A stretch of 32,938 nt of DNA from Acidobacteriota bacterium (GTDB lineage Bacteria; Acidobacteriota; Terriglobia; Versatilivoradales; Versatilivoraceae), in NCBI GenBank assembly GCA_009841055.1, contig VXMN01000326.1, positions 1-32,938 of the forward strand. The letters run 5' to 3'. The notes under the pieces were generated by a model that ran no database searches, was not told the origin of the DNA, and saw nothing but the letters and a program-made list of their open reading frames with translations. The first letter of the stretch is position 1, and each line of letters opens with the position of its first letter. Shown here piece by piece: positions 24,678 through 32,537 of this stretch. Made by a program: the position numbers and the translations under genes.

Positions 24678-24706
24678 CTCGAATGATCTGCCCGGCAGGG
24701 CGGGGG
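24678..24706 (-). repeat. Dispersed repeat module 1, copy B
   Basis: On the minus strand this reads CCGCCCTGCCGGGCAG then ATCATTCGAG, matching 19088-19117 with only a few differences. Relative to the CTTCGTG array it has the same order and orientation as in copy A, but the spacing is shorter (about 75 bases instead of 175). Confidence 0.7.
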
Positions 24707-24724
24707 CGTCACTTGCCTGAATCA

Positions 24725-25795
24725 TCAGGCCTTCACCTTCAACCCCAGCAACCTGGCCAACCGGTAGAGCTTTGACTGCCTGATCGCCTCCAGCTTGGCA
24801 TCCATCTCCAGAGCCCACTGGGTGCGATCCTCGAATTCGGATTGAAGTTTCACTATAGCCTCGTCCTTCTCTTCCAATTGTCGGGACAACTCCTCCGCCC
24901 ATCGACTGCGATCCTCAAATTCCGCACGCAGGCGCGTCAGGTCCCGGTCCCTCGACTTGACCCGCCGATTCAACTGTAGCGCCCAGCTGGAACGTTCCTC
25001 GTACTCCCCCTGAAGTCGGGTCAAAGCGCGGTCGAGCCTGGCGACTTCGTCTTCCAGCCGCTGAATATCCTGCTGGCGTTCTCGCAGCAGGTTACCGGTT
25101 CCCGGCAGCAGGCAGAAGTTTCCTGATGCGGGCTGATGTTCCCGGCCATGGGTGCAAACGGCTACGAAAAAGTTGGAGGTCGTCTCCAGATTGCCGGCTT
25201 CTTCCTCAAGGCGGGTCGTTACCTCCCGGTAGAGGCTCGGGTTCCCGACAATCAGACCCGCGATGTGATTCTGAAAATAGATCTGCACGGAACTGAAGAC
25301 GGACTTCAGGAGGTCGAGGAACTCCTGGAAATCGAACTCACGAGTGTGGAATGGATTGGCCTGGTTGCTCTCGTGGCTGTAGAAGATTCGATTGGGTGTG
25401 GAAATGACCGTCAATCCATCCGGCTTGAGGACCCGGCTTACCTCCAGCAGATGGGCTTGCTGGGCTTGCAAATGCTCGATCAACTCAAAGCTGACCACAA
25501 CATCCACACTGTCGCTGGCCAGCGGCAGTTGATGGCAGTCGCCGACCACCAACTCGATATTCTCGCCGGCATACCGCTCACCGGCGTAGCCTATCGCTTC
25601 TACCGCGACGTCCAGGGCAAGGACGGAACCCGCCTTCTCAGCCAGGATTTTCGAGCCATAGCCGACTCCGGAGCCGACGTCCAGGACCACTTTATCCTCT
25701 ACCAGCAGCTGAGCGAACCTGTAGCGGCAGAGGTGCTCGTTCAGAAGGTCGTCATCGACGCTTCCGGGGATGATTCTCTCACCGGTGAATTCCAT
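24725..25795 (-). CDS. SAM-dependent methyltransferase with C-terminal coiled coil of 28-residue repeats
   Basis: The ATG at 25795 has GGAG five bases upstream and gives 356 residues. Residues about 20-150 form a class I methyltransferase with motif I VVLDVGSGVGYG (36-47), motif II LALDV and the post-core ELIEHL and VLKPDGLTVISTPN. Residues about 235-340 are a coiled coil that contains three units of 28 residues (four heptads), each with the signature E-[FY]-E-[DE]-R-[ST]-x-W-A. Similar W-A repeat coils occur in enzymes of O-antigen and surface polysaccharide synthesis, where they may set chain length or anchor complexes. It is the last gene of the galE-GT-C-methyltransferase run, so a role in capping or decorating a surface glycan is likely but inferred. 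Confidence 0.85.
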   Translation of the reverse strand: MEFTGERIIPGSVDDDLLNEHLCRYRFAQLLVEDKVVLDVGSGVGYGSKILAEKAGSVLALDVAVEAIGYAGERYAGENIELVVGDCHQLPLASDSVDVVVSFELIEHLQAQQAHLLEVSRVLKPDGLTVISTPNRIFYSHESNQANPFHTREFDFQEFLDLLKSVFSSVQIYFQNHIAGLIVGNPSLYREVTTRLEEEAGNLETTSNFFVAVCTHGREHQPASGNFCLLPGTGNLLRERQQDIQRLEDEVARLDRALTRLQGEYEERSSWALQLNRRVKSRDRDLTRLRAEFEDRSRWAEELSRQLEEKDEAIVKLQSEFEDRTQWALEMDAKLEAIRQSKLYRLARLLGLKVKA

Positions 25796-25848
25796 CACCA
25801 CTCCAATAGTGCCTTAGAGCGTCGGAACCAACTTTGTATTCGTCAGGA

Positions 25849-28800
25849 TCACAACTCTTCAATCCTGAGCCATTGAACGGCACTCCCCAGGTTTCTGTAA
25901 TCCGGCGACACTCCCGCCAGGCTGGGATTCCAGACGGGACGCACCCGAATGCGAATCGTCGGCGTCTGCCTGTCAAGAGATCCGGGTGAAATGGGGAATG
26001 CATAGTTTCGGAAGTGGTCCCCTACCCCAATCAGCTCCTGGGTGTCCAGTTTCACCTCATTGACCCAAACCGTGAGGAATTGTCGGAATCCGGGATCCGG
26101 ATTCGATTTGACCGTACGAATCACAAGTCGATACTTCCGATCTGGATCCAGCGGAAACGGCCAGACCAGGCTGGGGGAAATCCCCGCCCAGGAATACCCG
26201 TCGGCTTCGGTTGGATAGAAATCGATCCGTTGTGTCCCATCGCACTCAGTGCCGAAATCCACCTGATAGGCACGGGTTCCTCCCATCGGCACCAGGGATT
26301 GAAGCTTGATGCAGTCCAGCATAAACCCCAGGTCACGAGTATCCTCCCAACCCTGGAGGGCCGCTGGGTTGAAAGAATGCGACAAAAACTCGACCCGGTT
26401 TCTCTCCCCTCGAGCCAGCAGGGATTTTCTGATCGGGATTTTATAGTCCTTGAATCTCGGAGAAAGCTGCACCGCCCCCAGATCCTGGCCGTTCAACCGG
26501 ACAAGTACCGGAGATTCGGTTGCGGGCCCCATATCCGGGCGAGCCAGTCGCGCGATCAGAACTGCCGGATACGACCCATCGATTTCCGACAATTCCACCG
26601 AAGCATCCCCCTGGCTCCACCGGTACGCATTGCCGCCCTCCCCGAATTCCGACTGGTGGAATCCTTCTGACGCATAGCCGAAATTGGAGTGTGAAATGAG
26701 AGCCTCGTATGTCTTCGGCCCTCCTTGTGGACGGGGTTTGACCTCGTAGATCTGAAGGCTGTAATGCACTTCCTGCATTTGCTCGGGCAGACGCTCGAAG
26801 GTCCGTTCAACCAGGTCGCTGGTAAAGTAAAACCGCTCCCTGGACTCGAAGAAGAACTTGGAACTATCCAGGGATGTCCACTCCTCGCTGGAAATGAGAA
26901 ACACTCTCCTTTTTTCGGCCAGAAATTCCCCGACCACCCGTTCAAACGAGGCAGGATCAGGCTTGGTGTGGGCAAGAGGCAGCACGGTCTGCCCGAACAG
27001 ATTCCTCAGAGGGCCTAGAAAAAACTCCTGAGCGCGGCCGTGTTCGAACAGGATCACATCCGCTTCCTTTGTCTGGCTGGCCAGCGCTGCCATTTGCGTC
27101 CATGATCCACCCAGCTCTCCCTGGCGAAAAAAAGGCCAGGCCGCAGCCGTCTGGGCAGCGACCATGGCGGCCAATACCCCCAGACCGCAAGCCTGCAAGA
27201 GGAATCGACGGGAAGCCGATCGCACCCGCAACCTCGGGTGGACGGAAGCCAATCGATACAAACGCTGCATCGTCAGGCCTGCCAGGATGAGCATCGCCGG
27301 AATCGCGACCTCGGCGTACCGGCGGATGACCCAGTAGTTGTCGGGAAAGGCGCGAGACTTGTAGCCGTAGAACAGCAGGAAAGCCGCCAGCAGGAGCAGG
27401 AGGGGCAAGGGGCGCACCTGCCCCTTCAACACAACCTGCCGCAGGGCCAGGATGGCGCCGAGAAGCGCCAGACAAAGACCCAGGGGAGAGAGATACCATC
27501 CCAGGCGAACCAGATTCAACTCGTCGTAGTAGGGGATGAACCCCTGGTGAGGGGGCGCCAGCGGCAGCAGGTTGGCTCCCGGGTCCATCACGGGGCGTAA
27601 GAAATACCCCCAGCCGAAGGCGATGATCAACAAGCCCGAGAGGCTCACAAAGACAACCCGGCGCCGGGTCGCGGGATCTCCCCAGGAGGTGGCGATGGGA
27701 AACCCTCTTTCCTGCCAGGCTCTCGTCAATCGCCTGGAAGACCATGCCGCGATTGCCGCCAGCAGTACAAGCGCCAAAAGCCAACGCCATTGGCGGTCAA
27801 GTAAGGAGAGCACACCCTGGTTATGCAGAATGGACAGCACGTAGGGGTAGGCAAACAAGGCCATGTGCGCCAATGAATAAGCGACACCGATAACCAAACC
27901 CGCCGCGACAGGGCGAACCGCCAATCCGACCCTTCCGGCCAACCTCGACCGGACCAGAATCAGGAACACCGACACTGCCAGAATCGCCAGAACGGAGTCA
28001 ATGCGCACCATCAGACTCAGACCGAACACCAATCCCGACAAGAAGCCCAGACCACCCTTGCGTCGAGAGAGGGCCAGGGTGAGCATCCAGACACCGGCCA
28101 GCAGCAGAACCTGGGCCAGGGTCTCGCTGAATGGACTTCGCACCAACCATATCTGGCCCAGGTTCAGGCAAAGCAGACTCGAAGCCACCAAACCGACAGT
28201 CCTGGACCGAAAGATCTCAATGCCCAATGCAACCACCAGCAAGAGGCTCAGCAGGCCCAGGAAGACATTGAAACCGAAAAGCCCGTCGAACCTCCAGAGT
28301 TTGAATGCCAGGGACAGCCAGAGCGGAAACAGGTGCAGATACTGCGGCAACATTTCCCCGGTCTCGGCATCCAGCAGTGAAAATCCGGGAACGGCTTCCA
28401 GGTAAAGCGCATTTTCGAGAAGGACCGGCAGGAACAGTTTCTGGCGGTCCTCATCGAAATTCCGGAAGTCGGGATCGCTGAAGCGCAGGCTCTGCTCCTG
28501 GGCCAAACGCACCGCAATATTGGCGTGCTCCCCGGGGTCTCTCTGGCTGGCGATGTATTCGGCGGTCCTTCCGAAGGCGAACAGACCCAGAAGCAGGATG
28601 CCCGCCAGCCACACGTCGTTCCATCCGGGGCGGGGTCGTCTCCAGGCCGGCAGCCGCAATCTCAGGGACCCCGACTTCAACAGCCATGCCAGACAGACCA
28701 GGCTATAGACCGCGAGCAGCACAAACAGATAGCGAATGCGAGCCACGCCCAGTTGCGCGCTCAGCATGAGGAAACAGGAGGTCACGATCAATCCGCAGAC

Positions 28801-28989
28801 GGTGCTGAGCAACGCCGGACTGATCAGGCACTTGAACAGGTCGGCGCAGGTCGCGGAGGGTGCGCCCGAAAAGAAAGGTTCCTGGAGACGGCCAGCCGCA
28901 AGCCTGTAAGTCAACCAGCCGCTGACGCCGAACAGTCCGGCGAATTGAAGCAAGAGCGAGTAGTCTCTCCAACCGGGAACAAAATCCAT
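25849..28989 (-). CDS. Very large GT-C type membrane glycosyltransferase with C-terminal beta-sandwich domains
   Basis: The track start at 29133 overlaps galE, whereas the ATG at 28989 gives 1046 residues and a 37-base gap. The first 620 residues or so hold about a dozen hydrophobic segments. An early extracytoplasmic loop contains the acidic motif RDPGEH (Asp151), as in GT-C enzymes that use lipid-linked sugars. The remaining 420 residues are soluble and include two beta-sandwich-like stretches, one around LVRLNGQDLGAVQL and one around FLTVWVNEVKLDTQ. The acceptor cannot be told, and glycan polymerisation or protein glycosylation are both possible. It lies between galE and the methyltransferase gene, 53 bases before the latter, on the same strand. 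Confidence 0.8.
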   Translation of the reverse strand: MDFVPGWRDYSLLLQFAGLFGVSGWLTYRLAAGRLQEPFFSGAPSATCADLFKCLISPALLSTVCGLIVTSCFLMLSAQLGVARIRYLFVLLAVYSLVCLAWLLKSGSLRLRLPAWRRPRPGWNDVWLAGILLLGLFAFGRTAEYIASQRDPGEHANIAVRLAQEQSLRFSDPDFRNFDEDRQKLFLPVLLENALYLEAVPGFSLLDAETGEMLPQYLHLFPLWLSLAFKLWRFDGLFGFNVFLGLLSLLLVVALGIEIFRSRTVGLVASSLLCLNLGQIWLVRSPFSETLAQVLLLAGVWMLTLALSRRKGGLGFLSGLVFGLSLMVRIDSVLAILAVSVFLILVRSRLAGRVGLAVRPVAAGLVIGVAYSLAHMALFAYPYVLSILHNQGVLSLLDRQWRWLLALVLLAAIAAWSSRRLTRAWQERGFPIATSWGDPATRRRVVFVSLSGLLIIAFGWGYFLRPVMDPGANLLPLAPPHQGFIPYYDELNLVRLGWYLSPLGLCLALLGAILALRQVVLKGQVRPLPLLLLLAAFLLFYGYKSRAFPDNYWVIRRYAEVAIPAMLILAGLTMQRLYRLASVHPRLRVRSASRRFLLQACGLGVLAAMVAAQTAAAWPFFRQGELGGSWTQMAALASQTKEADVILFEHGRAQEFFLGPLRNLFGQTVLPLAHTKPDPASFERVVGEFLAEKRRVFLISSEEWTSLDSSKFFFESRERFYFTSDLVERTFERLPEQMQEVHYSLQIYEVKPRPQGGPKTYEALISHSNFGYASEGFHQSEFGEGGNAYRWSQGDASVELSEIDGSYPAVLIARLARPDMGPATESPVLVRLNGQDLGAVQLSPRFKDYKIPIRKSLLARGERNRVEFLSHSFNPAALQGWEDTRDLGFMLDCIKLQSLVPMGGTRAYQVDFGTECDGTQRIDFYPTEADGYSWAGISPSLVWPFPLDPDRKYRLVIRTVKSNPDPGFRQFLTVWVNEVKLDTQELIGVGDHFRNYAFPISPGSLDRQTPTIRIRVRPVWNPSLAGVSPDYRNLGSAVQWLRIEEL

Positions 28990-29026
28990 CAGGATCCTGC
29001 CAGAGCTCTCAAGAGTGCGGATTCGG

Positions 29027-30016
29027 TCAGCCGAAAAGGGGTTTACGGTGCCAGTTGAGCGCAGTCGCAACGATGTCTTCCAGGGCGGTGTATTTCGGGG
29101 TCCAGCCCAGAACCCTGAAGGCCCGGGAGGCATCCGCTACCAGGGTGGAAGCATCCCCGGTCCGCCGCGAGCCCTCCCGCACGGGCACCTTCCTGCCTGA
29201 AAGCCGTTCAACGGTAGCGACGATTTGCTTCACCGAGTGCCCCTGCCCCGTCCCCAGATTCAGCGCCGCACTCCCGCCGCCCTCCGACAGATACCGCAGA
29301 GCCAACACATGGGCCGCAGCCAGATCGGAAACGTGGACAAAGTCTCGAACCGCCGTACCGTCAGCCGTTTCATAATCCGTCCCGAAAATCTCAAAATGGC
29401 TCCGGCCGCCAAGGGCCGATTCTATCGCCAGGGGAATTACATGAGTTTCGGGTCGATGGCTTTCGCCGATCTCACCGTCCGGGTCGGCCCCGGCGGCATT
29501 GAAGTACCTCAGACAGACGTAGCCAATGCCATAGGCCATGCTGAAATCCCGCAGCATGTGCTCCACTACCAGTTTGCCGACCCCGTAGGGGTTGATCGGA
29601 ACCTTGGCCTGAGTCTCCGGGATCGGAAGCGTCCCGGGGACTCCATAAATGGCGCAACTGCTGGAAAAGATGATGGACCGTACCCCCTGATCCAGCATTC
29701 CCTTCAGGAGGTTCAGACTGCCCACAAGGTTGTTGTGGTAGTAGCTGGCCGGATCCGTCACCGACTCACCGACATCGCACAGGTCTGCAAGATGCATGAT
29801 TCCGCCCGGCCGATACTGCTCGATCACGGCTCTCAAGCGGGCCTCGTCCGTCAGATCGACCCTTTCGAGCGGTCCCCACTTTACGGCCGATTCATGTCCA
29901 CGGGAGAGACAGTCCACCGCTACCGGATGGAATCCCTCTGCTGCCAGCGACTTGCAGACATGACTGCCGACATAGCCGGCTCCACCCGTAACCAGAATGG
30001 TTCGTGCCAGGACCAT
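29027..30016 (-). CDS. galE: UDP-glucose 4-epimerase
   Basis: GalE interconverts UDP-glucose and UDP-galactose, with tightly bound NAD+, to supply galactose for glycans. The ATG at 30016 has GGAAGGAAAG upstream and gives 329 residues. The track ORF adds an implausible 37-residue leader. Visible motifs are the NAD loop GGAGYVGSH (11-19), the SSSCAIYG strand, the catalytic Tyr144 and Lys148 in NPYGVGK, RYFNAAGADP, and GTAVRDFVHVSDLA. An epimerase acting on N-acetylated or pentose nucleotide sugars cannot be excluded. It is the first gene of the minus-strand glycan run. Confidence 0.93.
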   Translation of the reverse strand: MVLARTILVTGGAGYVGSHVCKSLAAEGFHPVAVDCLSRGHESAVKWGPLERVDLTDEARLRAVIEQYRPGGIMHLADLCDVGESVTDPASYYHNNLVGSLNLLKGMLDQGVRSIIFSSSCAIYGVPGTLPIPETQAKVPINPYGVGKLVVEHMLRDFSMAYGIGYVCLRYFNAAGADPDGEIGESHRPETHVIPLAIESALGGRSHFEIFGTDYETADGTAVRDFVHVSDLAAAHVLALRYLSEGGGSAALNLGTGQGHSVKQIVATVERLSGRKVPVREGSRRTGDASTLVADASRAFRVLGWTPKYTALEDIVATALNWHRKPLFG

Positions 30017-30355
30017 GCTTTCCTTCCCGCTCAGGCCCGATCGGTGGCCCCGTATCGGAGCCGCCGCCAATCGCCCGAGCCCGAATAATTCAATCAGAAA
30101 ACGCCCGTTGCCGCAATTAAGGGCCAAGCCCGCATTTCTCGCCAGGTCGCTGGTAGCATGAAGAAGGGTAGTCTATCTTTCAGTACCTTGATCGACTCCA
30201 TGTAAAGGGCTTGCAGGTAACAGACGTCGCTGGGCATGCCCTGGCTTGTCCGTTTCCCTTCAGCGCGCCCATGCTCCCTGGTGAGAAATGCCGGCTCGTG
30301 GCCGCCTCTTCGCGTTGCCTTGACTCCGGCGACGTTCTAAAATGCGCCCCGCGTC
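30017..30355. other. Divergent intergenic region between galE and the GT2 gene
   Basis: No credible gene is seen here. It must hold the promoters for both directions. The only good match is the TTGCCT-N17-TAAAAT pair close to the GT2 start. No convincing minus-strand promoter for galE was found. Confidence 0.5.
30315..30343 (+). promoter_or_regulatory. Promoter immediately before the GT2 gene
   Basis: TTGCCT (30315-30320) and TAAAAT (30338-30343) are separated by 17 bases. The -10 matches five of six consensus positions and ends only 12 bases before the ATG at 30356. The mRNA would have a leader of about six bases or none. Confidence 0.5.
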
Positions 30356-31117
30356 ATGACTCCGACCACCACACTCTCGGTCATTGTCCCCGTTTTCAAT
30401 GAACAATCTCTGGTTCACGCCAGTCTCTCCAGGCTGCGAGTCCTGGGAGACAGCCCGCTGTTGAGTTCGATCCGGGTGATCGTGGTGGACGACGGTTCCC
30501 GCGATCAAACCGCGACCGTTCTCCAGCAGTTCCAGCAATCCCTGCAAAGGGACGATTGGGGAGCAAAATTTGTCTGGGAGTTTGTCCGCCACCCAAGGAA
30601 TTACGGCAAGGGCAAAGCTCTGAGAACAGGGTTGGCCCTGGCGGACACCGACCTCACCGTCTGCCAGGATGCCGACCTCGAATATCATCCTCAAGAGCTT
30701 CTTGGCATGATTCGGCTATTCCTCGAGGGTGAGGTGGATGCCGTCTTCGGTTCGAGATTCCACCGGGCAGCGCCGCGGCCAAGGGGCCTTTCTCCCCATC
30801 GGATGGTCAACGGTTTCCTCACCGCACTCTCCAACCTGGTCAGCCGTTTGAACCTCTCCGATATGGAAACCTGTTACAAGATGGTTCGCACCGACCTGCT
30901 CAAGAGCATCCCGCTGGAGAGCAACGATTTCCGCATTGAACCCGAGCTTGCCATCAAGTTGGCCAAACGCGGAGCCCGCCTGCTGGAAGTCCCCATTGGT
31001 TATGCGGGCAGGAGCTACCAGGAGGGGAAAAAAATCAATTGGAAGGACGGTCTCAAAGCCGTCCTGGCGATATTCAGATTCGCTCTGTCGGACCGGATCA
31101 ACCGGAAGGTGAACTAG
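30356..31117 (+). CDS. GT2 family glycosyltransferase (dolichyl-phosphate mannose synthase-like)
   Basis: This 253-residue GT-A enzyme transfers a sugar from a nucleotide sugar, probably to a polyprenyl phosphate. The GT2 motifs are SVIVPVFNE (8-16), VVDDGSRD (43-50), the metal-binding DAD (105-107) in QDADLEYHP, and GSRF followed by NDFRIEPEL. There is no membrane segment, so it resembles the soluble catalytic domain of DPM1-type synthases. Such enzymes make the lipid-linked sugars that GT-C transferases use, which suggests it may feed the large GT-C enzyme encoded divergently. No ribosome site is seen before the ATG. It converges on the amidase gene with a 22-base gap. Confidence 0.92.
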   Translation: MTPTTTLSVIVPVFNEQSLVHASLSRLRVLGDSPLLSSIRVIVVDDGSRDQTATVLQQFQQSLQRDDWGAKFVWEFVRHPRNYGKGKALRTGLALADTDLTVCQDADLEYHPQELLGMIRLFLEGEVDAVFGSRFHRAAPRPRGLSPHRMVNGFLTALSNLVSRLNLSDMETCYKMVRTDLLKSIPLESNDFRIEPELAIKLAKRGARLLEVPIGYAGRSYQEGKKINWKDGLKAVLAIFRFALSDRINRKVN

Positions 31118-31139
31118 CCCCCGGCTTCAGTTTCAGGGC

Positions 31140-32537
31140 CTACTCCACCTTGGAAAATACGATGGCTCCACGGGGAAGCTGCGCGAAGTTCTCGATCTGC
31201 TCTCCGGACTGCAAAACACCGCCCGGCAGGAGATACAGGGTTTGATGGCTCAGGTAGTCATCGTCCAGGTCTTCTCCCAAGGGATCGCTGGTGCGCGGCG
31301 TGGGTACCCGGCGGTAGGCGATGAGCACTCTCGTTCCCGATGGCACATCCGCGAATCTCTCGATCCGATGGCCAGCCAGGATCTTGCCACCGGGGTAGAG
31401 GTAGTAGGTGAATGAGGAATTGTGCAGGACGTTGGCGATTTTCCAGGGAGACATATTCTCGCCGACAACCGGAAGCAAAACCTCCGCCCGAACTGCGCTG
31501 ACCACCTTGTCTTCCTCTACACCCAGCTCGACCACAGTGCCGGAAGGAATGTCGGACCAGTCCCGGATTTCGTGACCGCGCAGCGAGCGGCCTTCCGGGA
31601 AACGATAGAGCGTGGTAGCGGCCTTGTACTGGCGACCGGCAATCTTCCACGCCGTCCGGCGGGCGGTGATGGTGTTTTTCCCGGAGGGATCCGCTGCCGG
31701 CGGCCTCAGGCGACCGTTGTCCTGACCCTTTTGGTTGTTCCGCGCCGTTGTCGCCAATCCACCCTTATCCTCCCGTTTTTCAGGGTTGCGGGCTGCGGTC
31801 GCCGGACTGCCGTTATCCGCTCGCTTTTTCGGTTTGCGAGCTGTCGCCACCGGCGCCTTGGGCTGGGCTTTCCGAGCCAGTTGGATGCCATCCGGATTGG
31901 CCCCGATCCTTCCGGCGACCACGTCCGGGTCTCGAGGGTACGCATCGGTCAAGCCGGCCCGTCTGCGGTCGAAGTTGTCGATGCCCGGATCCTTTTTCCT
32001 TCCCCTCAGCTTCCTCTTGTGGAACCGGTTCGGTCTGGAATAAGCGATTCGGTAGTGTTCCAGGACATCCCGGTCCTTTACCCGAAAGCGCTTTTGCAGG
32101 ATTCTCAGCAATTCCTTCAGAGACCGATACTGTCGATCCGTAAAGGGCACATTGTGGTACCCCTCCAGCTCGATACCCAGCGAATGGTCGCTGAGTCGGT
32201 CCAGCCCGTTCCACATGCTCACTCCGGCGTGGTTCGCCCGGTACCTGGGATCGAGGATCCTGTAAACCGTACCGTTCTTGGCGACGAGGTAGTGGGCGTG
32301 TCCACCCCGACTGATGTATCGCCGGCGCCGGACCTTGCCGCGGGAAAGGGTTCTCAAGGAACTGGGCAGACTACCTTCGGTGGAGTGAATGATGATGAAG
32401 CGGGTACTCTTGCGTGAGCGTTTGGCAAAGCGCGGATTCAGCTTTTTCTGATAGTCGATGATCTTGAGCGCCACCATTTCGGTGGCGAAGAACCCAAGCA
32501 CCACCGTGGTCAGCGCAACGATGAACACTCGACTCAT
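31140..32537 (-). CDS. N-acetylmuramoyl-L-alanine amidase (Amidase_2/AmpD-like) with internal repeats
   Basis: This zinc amidase cleaves the bond between N-acetylmuramic acid and the stem peptide. The 465 residues begin with a signal anchor (VFIVALTTVVLGFFATEMVAL), so it acts outside the cytoplasm. The amidase domain spans about 45-190, with metal ligands His51 (IIIHSTEG), His161 (EHYRIAYS) and Asp183 in KKDPG. HAHYLVAKNGTVYRI and HAGVSMWNG are also typical. A linker (229-276) consists of three 16-residue basic repeats. The C-terminus holds three related modules with the pattern Y-x(2)-P-x-G-x(2)-L-x-G-[HE]-x-I and then D-x-PSGT, possibly wall-binding. The 174-residue catalytic part is normal; the repeat half is unusual. 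Confidence 0.9.
   Translation of the reverse strand: MSRVFIVALTTVVLGFFATEMVALKIIDYQKKLNPRFAKRSRKSTRFIIIHSTEGSLPSSLRTLSRGKVRRRRYISRGGHAHYLVAKNGTVYRILDPRYRANHAGVSMWNGLDRLSDHSLGIELEGYHNVPFTDRQYRSLKELLRILQKRFRVKDRDVLEHYRIAYSRPNRFHKRKLRGRKKDPGIDNFDRRRAGLTDAYPRDPDVVAGRIGANPDGIQLARKAQPKAPVATARKPKKRADNGSPATAARNPEKREDKGGLATTARNNQKGQDNGRLRPPAADPSGKNTITARRTAWKIAGRQYKAATTLYRFPEGRSLRGHEIRDWSDIPSGTVVELGVEEDKVVSAVRAEVLLPVVGENMSPWKIANVLHNSSFTYYLYPGGKILAGHRIERFADVPSGTRVLIAYRRVPTPRTSDPLGEDLDDDYLSHQTLYLLPGGVLQSGEQIENFAQLPRGAIVFSKVE
31710..31853 (-). repeat. Three in-frame 48-base repeats in the amidase linker
   Basis: The repeats encode PVATARKPKKRADNGS, PATAARNPEKREDKGG and LATTARNNQKGQDNGR. They are diverged but keep an exact 16-residue period. 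They are basic and probably disordered. Confidence 0.75.

Noticed and set aside
24541-24706. CACGAAG repeats as a CRISPR array
   Set aside because: The period is only 10 bases with 3-base gaps, there are no spacers of 25 bases or more, and there are no cas genes.
29027-29133. Overlap of the GT-C gene with galE implied by the track
   Set aside because: The first 48 residues are unlike a membrane protein start; the ATG at 28989 precedes the first hydrophobic segment and removes the overlap.
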